DNA of 40,103 bases from Acidimicrobiaceae bacterium (GTDB lineage: Bacteria; Actinomycetota; Acidimicrobiia; Acidimicrobiales; RAAP-2). Both the position numbers and the translations under genes were made by a program. Location: positions 1-40,103 of the forward strand of contig PLEI01000081.1 in the NCBI GenBank assembly GCA_003136415.1. The letters are read 5' to 3'. Of this stretch, positions 32,157 through 40,103 are shown piece after piece. The notes beneath the pieces were generated by a model, which saw only the letters and a list, made by a program, of their open reading frames with translations, ran no database searches and had not been told where the DNA came from. Numbering within the stretch: position 1 is the stretch's first letter; each line of letters starts with the position of its first letter.

Positions 32157-35100
32157 GTGACAACCCCTCCTGAATCCCCTGTTTCTCGTTCGCACAAGGG
32201 TTCTTTTGGACCCAATGCCTGGTTGGTCGACGATATGTACGACCGGTTCTTGAAGGACCCGACGTCGGTGGCGGCCAGTTGGCGTGAATTTTTCGCCGAC
32301 TACCAGCGTTCGCCGGTTCCCACCGTCGCCACCACCCACGCCGTCGCGGCGACTCCGGCGCCCAAGCCCGTCGTGGTGAACGCCGAAGCGACGCCGTTGC
32401 GCGGCGCCGCGGCACGCATCGTCACCAACATGGAAGCTTCCTTACGCGTCCCCACCGCGACCAGCGTGCGCACCGTCGCAGCTCGCCTGCTCGAAATCAA
32501 CCGGGCCTCGCTCAATGAGTCACTCGGGCGCACCACCGGCGCCAAGGTATCCTTCACCCACCTCATCGCCTTCGCCATCATCAAGGGTCTCAAGGAGATC
32601 ACTTCGATGAACGCGACGTTTGTGGAGGCCGTCGATGCCAAGGGCACGCCGGGCGTCATCCGTCACGAGCACGTTGGTCTGGGACTCGCGGTCGACGTCG
32701 AACGTCCCGACGGCACGCGCAACCTCCTGGTGCCGGTCATCCGCGACGCTGACACGATGGACTTCCGTGAATTCCTGTTGGCGTACGAAGAGCTCGTGCG
32801 CAAGGTCCACAACGCCACCTTCGGTGCGGACGACTTCGTCGGGGCCACGTGTTCACTCACCAACCCCGGCACGCTCGGCACCGTGCAGTCGGTGCCCCGG
32901 CTGATGCCCGGACAAGGCGCGATCTTCGGCGTCGGCGCTCTCGCGTGGCCCGCCGGATTCGAAGCGGCTGATCCAATAGCGCTGGCCGAACTGGGCGTGG
33001 GCAAGGTGTTGACCCTGACCTCCACGTACGACCATCGCATCATTCAGGGCGCGGAGTCGGGACTGTTCCTTAAGTACGTGGCCGAGTGCCTGACGGGCGG
33101 CCATCAGTTCTACGACGAGGTCTTTGAAGCCCTGGGGATTCCCTACGAGCCCGCACGCTGGTCCAAGGACCTGCGCGCGGCGAGCGGTGTCAACGACCAC
33201 GACCAGATCCTCAAGCAGATCCGCGTCCAGGAACTCATCAATATGTTCCGCATGCGCGGTCACTTGAATGCGCATCTCGACCCGCTACACACTGAGCCCG
33301 CGGCGTTGCACCCCGAACTCGACCTAGCCGCGTACGGCCTCTCCATCTGGGACTTGCAGCGCACTTTCGTGGTCGACGGGTTGGCCGGCAAGAGCGAAGC
33401 CACCTTGGAGGAGATCCTGTCGATTCTGCGCGAGGCGTATTGCCGCACGACGGGCATTGAATACGGCCACATCATGGACCCCGAACAGAAGCGATGGATT
33501 CAACAGCGCGTCGAAGGCGTCAAGAACACCACTCCGGTTGAGGAGCAGAAGCACATCCTCGACGCGCTCAACGAGGCCGAGGTGTTCGAGCGGTTCTTGC
33601 ACTCGCGCTACGTTGGCCAGAAGCGATTCGGCCTCGAAGGTGGCGAGTCCACCATCGTCGCCCTACAGACAATTCTGGACGCCGCGGCCGACCAGGGCGT
33701 GCGCGAGGCGGTCATTGCTATGGCGCACCGTGGCCGCCTGAACGTCCTCGCCAACGTCGTCGGTAAGTCCTACAGCGACATTTTCTCGGAGTTCGAGGGC
33801 AACCTCGATCCCGAGAGCGTCCAGGGCAGTGGTGACGTCAAGTACCACAAGGGTGCGCGCGGCGTCTACAAGAACGCCAACGGCGCCACCATTGACGTCT
33901 CGATGGCGTCGAACCCGTCGCACCTCGAGGCGGTCAGCCCGGTCGTCGAGGGCATCGTGCGCGCCAAGCAGGACCAGGTGGTGCGACCCAGTGACGGCAC
34001 CAACTGGATCGTCGGTCCCGATCACTTCCCGTTCCTGCCGATCCTCGTGCACGGCGACGCGGCCTTCGCCGGCCAGGGAGTCGTGGCCGAGACGCTCAAC
34101 CTCTCCCAACTCTCGGGATACCGTGTCGGCGGCGCGGTGCACATCGTCATCAACAACCAGGTGGGCTTCACCACGGCGCCGGAGTCCGCTCGTTCGAGTT
34201 TCTATCCGACCGACATCGCCAAGATGATCCAGGCGCCGGTCTTTCACGTGAATGGCGACGACCCCGAAGCCTGCGCGCACGCCGCGCGTCTGGCCTACGA
34301 CTACCGCCAGGAGTTCCACCGCGACGTCGTGCTCGATATCGTCTGCTACCGCCGCCACGGTCACAACGAGGGTGACGATCCGAGCTACACCCAGCCTCAG
34401 ATGTACAAGATCATCGACCAGATGCGCTCGGTGCGCAAGGCCTACACCGAGACGTTGATTCGTCGCGGCGACATGACCATGGCCGACGCCGAACTCGCGC
34501 TCGACCAGTTCAACGAGCGTTTGCAGAGTGTGCTCGACGAGGTGCGCACCGTACCGGTGCCCGAACTCGAGGAAATTCCGCTCAACGAGTTTCCCGCCGA
34601 CCTGCCCGCACCCGAGACCGGTGTGGCGAAGGATCGGCTACTCGAGATTGCGCACGTCACGATGTCGGCACCCGCGACGTTCACCATTCACCCCAAACTC
34701 GAGCGTCAATTCGCCCAGCGCCGCGTGCTCCTCGAATCCGGCGAAGTCGACTGGGCGCTGGCGGAGGCGTTGGCCTTCGGGTCGCTCACCCTCGAGGGCA
34801 CCAACGTACGACTCATGGGTCAAGATTCGCGTCGCGGAACCTTCTCACACCGCCACGCCGCGCTGATCGACTACGAGAACGGCGAGCAGTACGTGCCACT
34901 GGCGAACCTCAACTCGCCGGGCTTCTTCACCGTGCGCGACTCGTTCTTGAGCGAATACGCCGCTCTCGCCTTCGAGTACGGCTACTCGGTCGAGTCGAAC
35001 AGTTCGTTGGTGATCTGGGAGGCGCAGTTCGGTGACTTCGTGAACGGCGCCGAGATCGTGATCGACAACTTCCTGGTGGCCGCCGAGGACAAGTGGGGCC

Positions 35101-35762
35101 AGACGGCCGGTCTGGTCATGCTGTTGCCCCACGGCTACGAAGGCCAGGGACCCGAACACTCGAGCGGCCGCATCGAACGGTTCTTGTCGCTGTGCGCGCG
35201 CAACAACATTCGCGTGGCCCAGCCGACTACCGGTGCGCAGTACTTCCACCTCCTGCGTAGCCAGGTGCGCCGCGAGCACGTGACGCCGCTCATCATCTTC
35301 ACGCCGAAGTCCATGCTGCGGGCCGTTCAATCGCGATCTCCCCTCGAGTCCTTCGAGCACGGTTCATTCTCGCGCATCCTTGACGACCAGGTGGCCGATC
35401 ATTCGGTGATCACTCGCGTGGTGCTCGCGAGCGGCAAGATTGCTCACGAGGCACTCGGGCGCCGCGACGAGTTGGGACTCGCCAACGTCGCCGTGGTGCG
35501 GGTTGAACAGATCTACCCATGGCCGGCGGAGGAAATTGAATCTCTCCTGGCGTCGTATCCGAACGCTCACGAGGTGGTGTGGCTCCAGGAGGAACCCGAG
35601 AACATGGGTTCGTGGCCCTTCGTTCACCTGCAGATGCACAAGGCATTGCGCGACAAGAGCGTGCGCCACGTGGCGCGCGCCGAGTCGGCCAGCCCGGCGA
35701 CGGGATCGCACCTCGTGCACGACGCCGAACAGGCGGACCTGTTGGTTCGAGCTCTCCAGTGA
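32157..35762 (+). CDS. kgd: Multifunctional 2-oxoglutarate decarboxylase/dehydrogenase (E2-E1 fusion)
   Basis: Actinobacterial Kgd/SucA of 1201 residues, a thiamine-diphosphate enzyme of the TCA cycle. The N-terminus has the E1o-like FGPNAWLVDDMYDRFLKDP. Next is an acyltransferase (E2-like) domain at about residues 90-320, with HLIAFAIIKGL and the catalytic STYDHRIIQGAESG. There is no lipoyl domain, so lipoyl groups must come from another E2. The E1 part (about 350-1201) has MAHRGRLNVLANVVGKS, YHKGARGVY, DIVCYRRHGHNEGDDPSYTQP, and the C-terminal LLPHGYEGQGPEHSSGRIERFL. Length and order match mycobacterial Kgd. GTG 32157 is chosen from the TATGCT box. It overlaps the next gene by GTGA, heading a four-gene operon. 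Confidence 0.96.
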   Translation: MTTPPESPVSRSHKGSFGPNAWLVDDMYDRFLKDPTSVAASWREFFADYQRSPVPTVATTHAVAATPAPKPVVVNAEATPLRGAAARIVTNMEASLRVPTATSVRTVAARLLEINRASLNESLGRTTGAKVSFTHLIAFAIIKGLKEITSMNATFVEAVDAKGTPGVIRHEHVGLGLAVDVERPDGTRNLLVPVIRDADTMDFREFLLAYEELVRKVHNATFGADDFVGATCSLTNPGTLGTVQSVPRLMPGQGAIFGVGALAWPAGFEAADPIALAELGVGKVLTLTSTYDHRIIQGAESGLFLKYVAECLTGGHQFYDEVFEALGIPYEPARWSKDLRAASGVNDHDQILKQIRVQELINMFRMRGHLNAHLDPLHTEPAALHPELDLAAYGLSIWDLQRTFVVDGLAGKSEATLEEILSILREAYCRTTGIEYGHIMDPEQKRWIQQRVEGVKNTTPVEEQKHILDALNEAEVFERFLHSRYVGQKRFGLEGGESTIVALQTILDAAADQGVREAVIAMAHRGRLNVLANVVGKSYSDIFSEFEGNLDPESVQGSGDVKYHKGARGVYKNANGATIDVSMASNPSHLEAVSPVVEGIVRAKQDQVVRPSDGTNWIVGPDHFPFLPILVHGDAAFAGQGVVAETLNLSQLSGYRVGGAVHIVINNQVGFTTAPESARSSFYPTDIAKMIQAPVFHVNGDDPEACAHAARLAYDYRQEFHRDVVLDIVCYRRHGHNEGDDPSYTQPQMYKIIDQMRSVRKAYTETLIRRGDMTMADAELALDQFNERLQSVLDEVRTVPVPELEEIPLNEFPADLPAPETGVAKDRLLEIAHVTMSAPATFTIHPKLERQFAQRRVLLESGEVDWALAEALAFGSLTLEGTNVRLMGQDSRRGTFSHRHAALIDYENGEQYVPLANLNSPGFFTVRDSFLSEYAALAFEYGYSVESNSSLVIWEAQFGDFVNGAEIVIDNFLVAAEDKWGQTAGLVMLLPHGYEGQGPEHSSGRIERFLSLCARNNIRVAQPTTGAQYFHLLRSQVRREHVTPLIIFTPKSMLRAVQSRSPLESFEHGSFSRILDDQVADHSVITRVVLASGKIAHEALGRRDELGLANVAVVRVEQIYPWPAEEIESLLASYPNAHEVVWLQEEPENMGSWPFVHLQMHKALRDKSVRHVARAESASPATGSHLVHDAEQADLLVRALQ

Positions 35763-36826
35763 AGCAGCCATTACTGCGTGTCGTCGTCGATGGCTCCAAT
35801 CTCGCCACCGAAGGCCGGACCATTCCCAGCTTGAGTCAGCTCGATGACGCCGTGCGGGCGTTCCTTGAGGAGTACGACCACGCCGACGTCATCGTCGTCG
35901 TCGACGCCAGTTTCGAGCACCGAGTTGCGACGGGCGAGCGCGCACGTTTCAAGGAGGCCGAAGTCGCCGGTGAGATCGTGACGCCACCCGCCGGTGCGGT
36001 GGGTCGCGGCGACGCTTTCATCTTGAAGATCGCCCAGCGCATCAATGCCGTGGTGCTCTCGAACGACTCGTTCCAGGAGTTCCACGAGCAGTACCCGTGG
36101 CTCTTCGACTCCGGACGACTCATCGGGGGTAAGCCGGTCAAGGGCGTGGGCTGGGTGTTCACTGAACGTTTGCCGGTGCGCGGCGTCAAGTCCGTGCGCG
36201 CGACGCGTGCGGTCAAGAAGCTCGCCGTCGAACTGCCCGAGGGCGTGGTACCAGCTATTGGCGACACCCTGACCCCGGTGAAGGCGGCGCGCGGTGCCAA
36301 GCGCGCGGCCGTCAAGACCACCGCCGTGGTGAAGGCCACCGCGGTCGTCAAGGCCGTCAAGAAGGTGGCCTCAGTAGAGCTCAAGGAAGCCAAGGAAGCC
36401 AAGGACGCCAAGGAGACGGCGACCGCTAAGGCTCCCCGCAGCGCCAAGAAGTCGACTGCCACTAAGAAGGCCCCCGCGAAGAAGACCACCGCACCCTTGA
36501 TCGACGTCGCGCCGAGCGCTCCCGCCGTCGCGCTGCGCCGCGGGCGCCAGGCGGTGAATCCCGAGGATGGTTTTGCGGCGTTCGTGAAACAATTCAAAAT
36601 TGGCGCGTCGCTCACCGGCGACGTCGTCGCCTTCACCTCGCACGGAGCAGTGATCAAGGTGACGCTGAAGAATGGCTCCCAAATCGAGTGCTACGCGCCT
36701 ACGACGTCGCTGGGCGATCCGGCTCCGGCGCGCGCCCGCGACGTTTTGAAGCGCGGCGACCAGAAGTCCTTCCGATTAGTGACCGTCGACAGTGAACGTC
36801 GAATTGCGGAACTGGCCCTGACGTGA
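35759..36826 (+). CDS. NYN/PIN-like ribonuclease with Lys/Ala-rich linker and C-terminal S1-like domain
   Basis: A 355-residue protein from a GTG overlapping the kgd stop; the ORF-track start at 35579 is inside kgd. Residues 1-140 form a Zc3h12a-like NYN nuclease domain. It has VVVDGSNLA with D11, VVVDASFEHR with D49, VGRGDAFILK with D85, and VLSNDSFQEF with D103, which gives a full acidic metal site. Residues 175-250 are a basic low-complexity linker (AKKSTATKKAPAKKTTAP) like the histone-like protein of this window. Residues 278-355 resemble an S1/OB RNA-binding domain (IGASLTGDVVAFTSHGAVIKVTL, then a conserved basic end). The likely action is RNA cleavage guided by the basic linker and S1 domain. 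Target and physiological role are unknown. Confidence 0.78.
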   Translation: MKQPLLRVVVDGSNLATEGRTIPSLSQLDDAVRAFLEEYDHADVIVVVDASFEHRVATGERARFKEAEVAGEIVTPPAGAVGRGDAFILKIAQRINAVVLSNDSFQEFHEQYPWLFDSGRLIGGKPVKGVGWVFTERLPVRGVKSVRATRAVKKLAVELPEGVVPAIGDTLTPVKAARGAKRAAVKTTAVVKATAVVKAVKKVASVELKEAKEAKDAKETATAKAPRSAKKSTATKKAPAKKTTAPLIDVAPSAPAVALRRGRQAVNPEDGFAAFVKQFKIGASLTGDVVAFTSHGAVIKVTLKNGSQIECYAPTTSLGDPAPARARDVLKRGDQKSFRLVTVDSERRIAELALT

Positions 36827-37257
36827 CCGATCTTTCTATGAATCCCGAAGACTGGATTCCGCACCGTGCTCCGTTCTTGTTGATCGACCACCTGATCAGC
36901 GTCGAGCCCGGCGTGCGCGCCAGTGGCGAGTGGACGCTCACCGGCGAGGAATGGTTCTTTCGCGGCCACTTCCCCGGGCGACCCACGACGCCGGGCGTCT
37001 TGATGCTCGAAGCCGTCGCCCAGGTAGGTGCGGTGGCGGTGCTGAGCGACGAGCGCTTCTCCGGTCGTCTGCCCCTCTTTGGGGGAGTGGAGAACGCGCG
37101 CTTCCGCCGTCAGGTGTTGCCCGGCGACACGTTGCTGCTCGAGTGCGAGATGACGCGCCTGTCCGCCCGTGGCGGCAAGGGCCACGGGCGCGCCTCGGTA
37201 GACGGCCAGGTGGCGGTCGAGGCTGACCTATTGTTCATCCTCGCCGACGCGTCGTGA
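36823..37257 (+). CDS. FabZ-like 3-hydroxyacyl-ACP dehydratase
   Basis: Hotdog-fold protein of 144 residues that would dehydrate 3-hydroxyacyl-ACP to trans-2-enoyl-ACP in fatty acid synthesis. Active-site residues H49 and E63 are seen in RGHFPGRPTTPGVLMLEAVAQ, and the IPHRAPFLLIDH start is typical of FabZ. The GTG overlaps the NYN-S1 stop by GTGA; ATG 36838 is a possible later start. Placement in an operon with kgd and xthA, not with other fab genes, leaves open whether it serves fatty acid synthesis or another acyl pathway. Confidence 0.9.
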   Translation: MTDLSMNPEDWIPHRAPFLLIDHLISVEPGVRASGEWTLTGEEWFFRGHFPGRPTTPGVLMLEAVAQVGAVAVLSDERFSGRLPLFGGVENARFRRQVLPGDTLLLECEMTRLSARGGKGHGRASVDGQVAVEADLLFILADAS

Positions 37258-38012
37258 AAGTCGTCACCTGGAACGTCAATTCGTTGACCGCGAGGTGGCT
37301 GCGCGTCGAAGAGTGGATTTCGCGCCACGCGCCCGACATCGTGCTGGTGCAAGAGACCAAGCAGAACGACGACAAGTTCCCCTTCGCCGCGTTGACGGCT
37401 CTCGGGTACGAGTGCGCGCACTACGGCCAGGGCCAGTGGAACGGCGTCGCGATTGCGTCGCGCGTGGGAATTGAGGACGTCCAGCGCGGGCTCGGCGACG
37501 ACCCCGAAGCGCGCTTCATCGCGGCCACCTGCAATGGGCTGCGGGTGTACTCGTGCTACGTCCCCAACGGCCGTTCCCTCGACGACCCCCACTACGAGTA
37601 CAAACTGCGCTGGCTTGAGTCGCTGCGTGTTCTCTTGCGCGACCGCGACCGCGCCCAGCCGCTGATGGTGGGCGGCGACTTCAACGTGGCGTTGAGCGAC
37701 TTCGACGTCTACGACCCTTCCGTCTTTGAAGGGGCCACGCACGTCTCGGCGCCCGAGCGCGCCGCCATCGCCGCGCTGGTCGCCACCGACCTGGTGGACC
37801 TCGGTCGGCACTTTCACCCCGACGAGCCCAGTTTCACCTGGTGGGATTACCGCAATGGATCATTTCATCGCGGCTGGGGCCTGCGCATCGACTACCTCTT
37901 CGCCGACGCCACGACCGCGACGCGCGTCACCGACGCCTACGTGGACCGCGAGGCCCGCAAGGGAGAGAAGCCCTCGGACCACGCACCGGTTGTCGCCGAA
38001 CTGAACTGGTAG
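37254..38012 (+). CDS. xthA: Exodeoxyribonuclease III / AP endonuclease
   Basis: Endonuclease/exonuclease/phosphatase-fold enzyme of 252 residues that cuts DNA at abasic sites and trims 3' ends in base excision repair. Family residues are in TWNVNSLTAR, VLVQETKQND (metal-binding glutamate), MVGGDFNVAL, LRIDYLFAD and the C-terminal SDHAPVV with the catalytic histidine. GTG 37254 overlaps the preceding stop by GTGA. It closes the kgd operon and converges with the helicase gene, four bases away. Confidence 0.95.
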   Translation: MKVVTWNVNSLTARWLRVEEWISRHAPDIVLVQETKQNDDKFPFAALTALGYECAHYGQGQWNGVAIASRVGIEDVQRGLGDDPEARFIAATCNGLRVYSCYVPNGRSLDDPHYEYKLRWLESLRVLLRDRDRAQPLMVGGDFNVALSDFDVYDPSVFEGATHVSAPERAAIAALVATDLVDLGRHFHPDEPSFTWWDYRNGSFHRGWGLRIDYLFADATTATRVTDAYVDREARKGEKPSDHAPVVAELNW

Positions 38013-38016
38013 CCGC

Positions 38017-39630
38017 TCAGCGACCCAGGACCGTGGGAGAGTCCTCAACGACCGGGGTGGCGGCTTCGAGTTCGCGACGAATTGCGTCGAGTCGACGGCG
38101 ACGTTGCTCGCCGGTCGCCGGTGCATTGCGCTGAGCAATCTCGGCGAGTACTGCCTGGAGGGGGCCGAGGAATCGCGAGGGCTCGCGATCAGGGAAGCGC
38201 GGATCATTGCGACCCTTGCTCCAGGTGATGAGCAGAGTCTGCTCAGCTCGGCTGAGGGCCACGTAGGCGAGGCGCTGCTCCTCGGCCAATTCCTCGGGGC
38301 TGGTGGCGTTGTAGTGGGGAAGTTGCCCTTCGGCCCAGCCCACGGCGACCACGTGTTGGAATTCGAGTCCCTTGGAACGGTGAATGGTCGTCAGGGCCAC
38401 CGCGTCGGGCGTAGCGTGGTCCACACGGCGTGAACTTGATTCGGGAACTACGAGGTCCGAAGCCGGCGAGTGCTCGGGCCCGCGGCGCTCGACGGGGATG
38501 CCCGCGGCGTCGAATGCGCTGGCGATGACGTCGAGTTGGGCGTTGGTTCGCGCGAGCACCGCCATGGACTTCCAGGGGCTGCCGGGCTGGTGGTGAGCGG
38601 AGAGCCACGTCGCGACGTGTTGGGCCTCGTCGAGGTCATTGGCGTAGCCGCGCACCAGGGGCACGTCGCCCTCGTCGTGCGCGGGGATGATGCCGCGCGC
38701 ACCGGGCTCGAGCAGCGTGTTGGCCACGGCGATGATGTGCGCAGTGGAGCGGTGGTTCCTCGTCAGGTCCAAGATCACCGTGTCGGGCCAGGTGCGCACG
38801 ATGTCGGCCAGGAGTTGGGGATTGGCGCCGTTGAAGCCGTAGATCGACTGATTCGGGTCGCCCACGCAGAACAAATCCGGATCGTCGCCGGCCATCTGCG
38901 CGAGCAGCATGAACTGCAGCGGGTTCATATCCTGGCTCTCGTCGACGAAGAGTGCGCGGGTGCGGTGGCGAAAGGCGGCGCGCACGTCGGGCTCGTCGCG
39001 CAGCAGGGTGATTGCTTCGCTCAACAGCAGGTCGAAGTCGAGCACGCCGCGACTGCGGCACAGCCCGACGTAGCGGTCCAACACGTCGGCGAACACCGCG
39101 GGCGGCAATGGCGCGTCGCGTCGGGCCTTCTTCGCGGCTCGCGCGTACGTGGCACCGTGGAACCCCTGACTCAGTGCCCAGCCGATCTCCTGCTCCAGGC
39201 GCGGCAGTTGCCACTCCTCGAGTTTGACTTCGCCCTCTTCGCGCAGTTGCTGAGCGAGGAGGGTCACGATGCGCCGGCGGCTGGCCTCGATGGTGAGGGG
39301 CTTCAAGTGGTGATCCTGGCGGTAGTCGTTGACGATGTTCATGGCGGCGCGGTGAAAGGTGCCCGCGCGGACATCGCGAATCCCGGTGCGAAAGAGCCGA
39401 CGTCGCAGTTCTTCACCCGCCTTACGGGTGAAGGTCATCGCCAGCACCTGATCGGCTCCGACCTCGTCGAGGGCGATGCGTCGCTGGATGCGCAAGGTCA
39501 GCACGTGGGTCTTGCCCGAGCCGGCGGTCGCGCGCACTAGGAGCCGACGGGCGTTGGAGGTCACGGCCTCGCGCTGTTCGGGGGTGAGCCCGATCAGCAA
39601 GTCGTCGGAGAAGCCAATCTCGTCGCTCAT
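38017..39630 (-). CDS. UvrD/PcrA-like superfamily 1 DNA helicase (short form)
   Basis: ATP-dependent 3'-5' DNA helicase of 537 residues. Motifs in order: LTPEQREAVTS with Q-motif; Walker A ATAGSGKTHVLTLR (34-47); MTFTRKAGEELRRRLF; Walker B ALFVDESQDMNPLQF; VGDPNQSIYGFNGA; LTRNHRST; LTTIHRSKGLEFQHVVAVGW; and AYVALSRAEQTLLI. It resembles UvrD2-like proteins but is about 150-200 residues shorter than typical UvrD and has no visible HRDC domain. The ORF track starts at 40089, through the neighbouring hydrolase; ATG 39630 begins the conserved protein and has AAGGG upstream. A role in DNA repair fits the neighbouring xthA. Confidence 0.92.
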   Translation of the reverse strand: MSDEIGFSDDLLIGLTPEQREAVTSNARRLLVRATAGSGKTHVLTLRIQRRIALDEVGADQVLAMTFTRKAGEELRRRLFRTGIRDVRAGTFHRAAMNIVNDYRQDHHLKPLTIEASRRRIVTLLAQQLREEGEVKLEEWQLPRLEQEIGWALSQGFHGATYARAAKKARRDAPLPPAVFADVLDRYVGLCRSRGVLDFDLLLSEAITLLRDEPDVRAAFRHRTRALFVDESQDMNPLQFMLLAQMAGDDPDLFCVGDPNQSIYGFNGANPQLLADIVRTWPDTVILDLTRNHRSTAHIIAVANTLLEPGARGIIPAHDEGDVPLVRGYANDLDEAQHVATWLSAHHQPGSPWKSMAVLARTNAQLDVIASAFDAAGIPVERRGPEHSPASDLVVPESSSRRVDHATPDAVALTTIHRSKGLEFQHVVAVGWAEGQLPHYNATSPEELAEEQRLAYVALSRAEQTLLITWSKGRNDPRFPDREPSRFLGPLQAVLAEIAQRNAPATGEQRRRRLDAIRRELEAATPVVEDSPTVLGR

Positions 39631-39746
39631 GGTGCCCTTGACGCTACCGTCCGGGCGTGACGCCCAACGCTCGGGCCGACAATCGGGGCCATGACGGGGA
39701 TCGCGATTCGTCCGGGGTCCATCCGAGCCTGGTCCGGGGGCTTCAG

Positions 39747-39752
39747 TAACCT
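39747..39752 (+). promoter_or_regulatory. -10 box of the edge hydrolase (leaderless)
   Basis: TAACCT ends 7 bases before GTG 39760. Confidence 0.45.
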
Positions 39753-39759
39753 GAGTAGC

Positions 39760-40103
39760 GTGCTGCGTGCCTACGGCGAAGGAAACATCTTTGGAGAGGC
39801 CTACGGCGATGGACCTGTTCAGGTGGTCTGGTTGCACGGCTGGGGCCGCACGAGCGCTGATTTCGCATCGGCGGCGGCGCTCCTGGCCCACGAGGGAATT
39901 GCTTCGGTCGCCCTCGATCTGCCGGGTTTCGGCGTCTCGCCCCTCCCCGCCACCGCCGGAGGCGCCGCTCTGTACGCGCGCCTGTTGACCCCAGTGCTCG
40001 CGGACATCAGTGCCGGTCCCCTCGTCCTCGTGGGCCACTCCTTCGGGGGGCGCGTCGCCACCGTGGTCGCGGCCACACCGGGAGATCACGTCAGGGCGTT
40101 GGT
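39760..40103 (+). CDS. Alpha/beta hydrolase (3' end cut by window)
   Basis: The first 114 residues of an alpha/beta hydrolase, running off the window and so absent from the ORF track. VVWLHGWGRTSADF gives the oxyanion region, SVALDLPGFGVSP the next strand, and LVLVGHSFGGRVAT the nucleophile elbow with serine. The start is GTG 39760, from a TAACCT box 7 bases upstream; an in-frame ATG at 39691 would add 23 unremarkable residues. It is divergent from the helicase. The substrate is unknown. Confidence 0.85.
   Translation, partial: MLRAYGEGNIFGEAYGDGPVQVVWLHGWGRTSADFASAAALLAHEGIASVALDLPGFGVSPLPATAGGAALYARLLTPVLADISAGPLVLVGHSFGGRVATVVAATPGDHVRAL

Noticed and set aside
38470-39540. 356-residue plus-strand ORF opposite the helicase
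   Set aside because: Shadow of a gene with all superfamily 1 helicase motifs on the minus strand.

Overview
This window is about 40 kb of a high-GC actinobacterial chromosome. The markers are a fused 2-oxoglutarate decarboxylase/dehydrogenase of the Kgd type, a PafB-PafC fusion, an FbiD/CofC gene for coenzyme F420, adjacent rmlD and WbbL-like rhamnosyltransferase genes, SecA with a zinc tail, and many GTG starts joined by GTGA overlaps. I infer class Acidimicrobiia or a close relative, but no rRNA is present to prove it. No tRNA, rRNA, CRISPR array, insertion sequence or prophage was found.

Layout: 1-2299 (minus) holds an M20 amidohydrolase, cut by the window edge, and an acyl-CoA carboxylase alpha chain. 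Divergent from it, 2362-4861 (plus) holds birA, rmlD and a rhamnosyltransferase. At 4888-5070 lies an unannotated structured RNA closed by a perfect 12-bp stem, just upstream of secA (5109-7808) and prfB. Next come ftsE-ftsX, then msrB and dxs on the minus strand, nfeD convergent with an SPFH protein, tldD-tldE, an FmdB zinc ribbon, moaC and pafBC. At 20464-23403 is a small possible mobilization module: a helicase-less TrwC-like relaxase, a convergent TraG/VirD4-like coupling ATPase, a 280-bp region packed with inverted repeats, and an H1-tail-like Lys/Ala-repeat protein. It is followed by cofC, a peptide ABC transporter (24138-30100), rnhB and an alpha/beta hydrolase. A tightly coupled operon of kgd, an NYN-nuclease/S1 protein, a FabZ-like dehydratase and xthA follows (32157-38012). 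A UvrD-like helicase (minus) and an edge-cut hydrolase (plus) close the window.

How the genes work together: BirA would biotinylate the carboxylase encoded divergently beside it. RmlD would supply dTDP-rhamnose to the neighbouring rhamnosyltransferase. FtsE and FtsX form one division complex. TldD and TldE form one protease. The ABC genes form one importer, although the fused ATPase converges on the permeases instead of sharing their operon.

The strongest general signal is a repeated promoter/start arrangement. A TANNNT -10 box sits exactly 6 or 7 bases before the ATG/GTG of ten genes, which predicts leaderless mRNAs. The same box sits 6 bases before the 5' end of the structured RNA. A second set of genes has ordinary Shine-Dalgarno sequences. 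The observations most worth following are the RNA upstream of secA, the relaxase/coupling-protein pair with its candidate oriT, and the NYN-linker-S1 protein.
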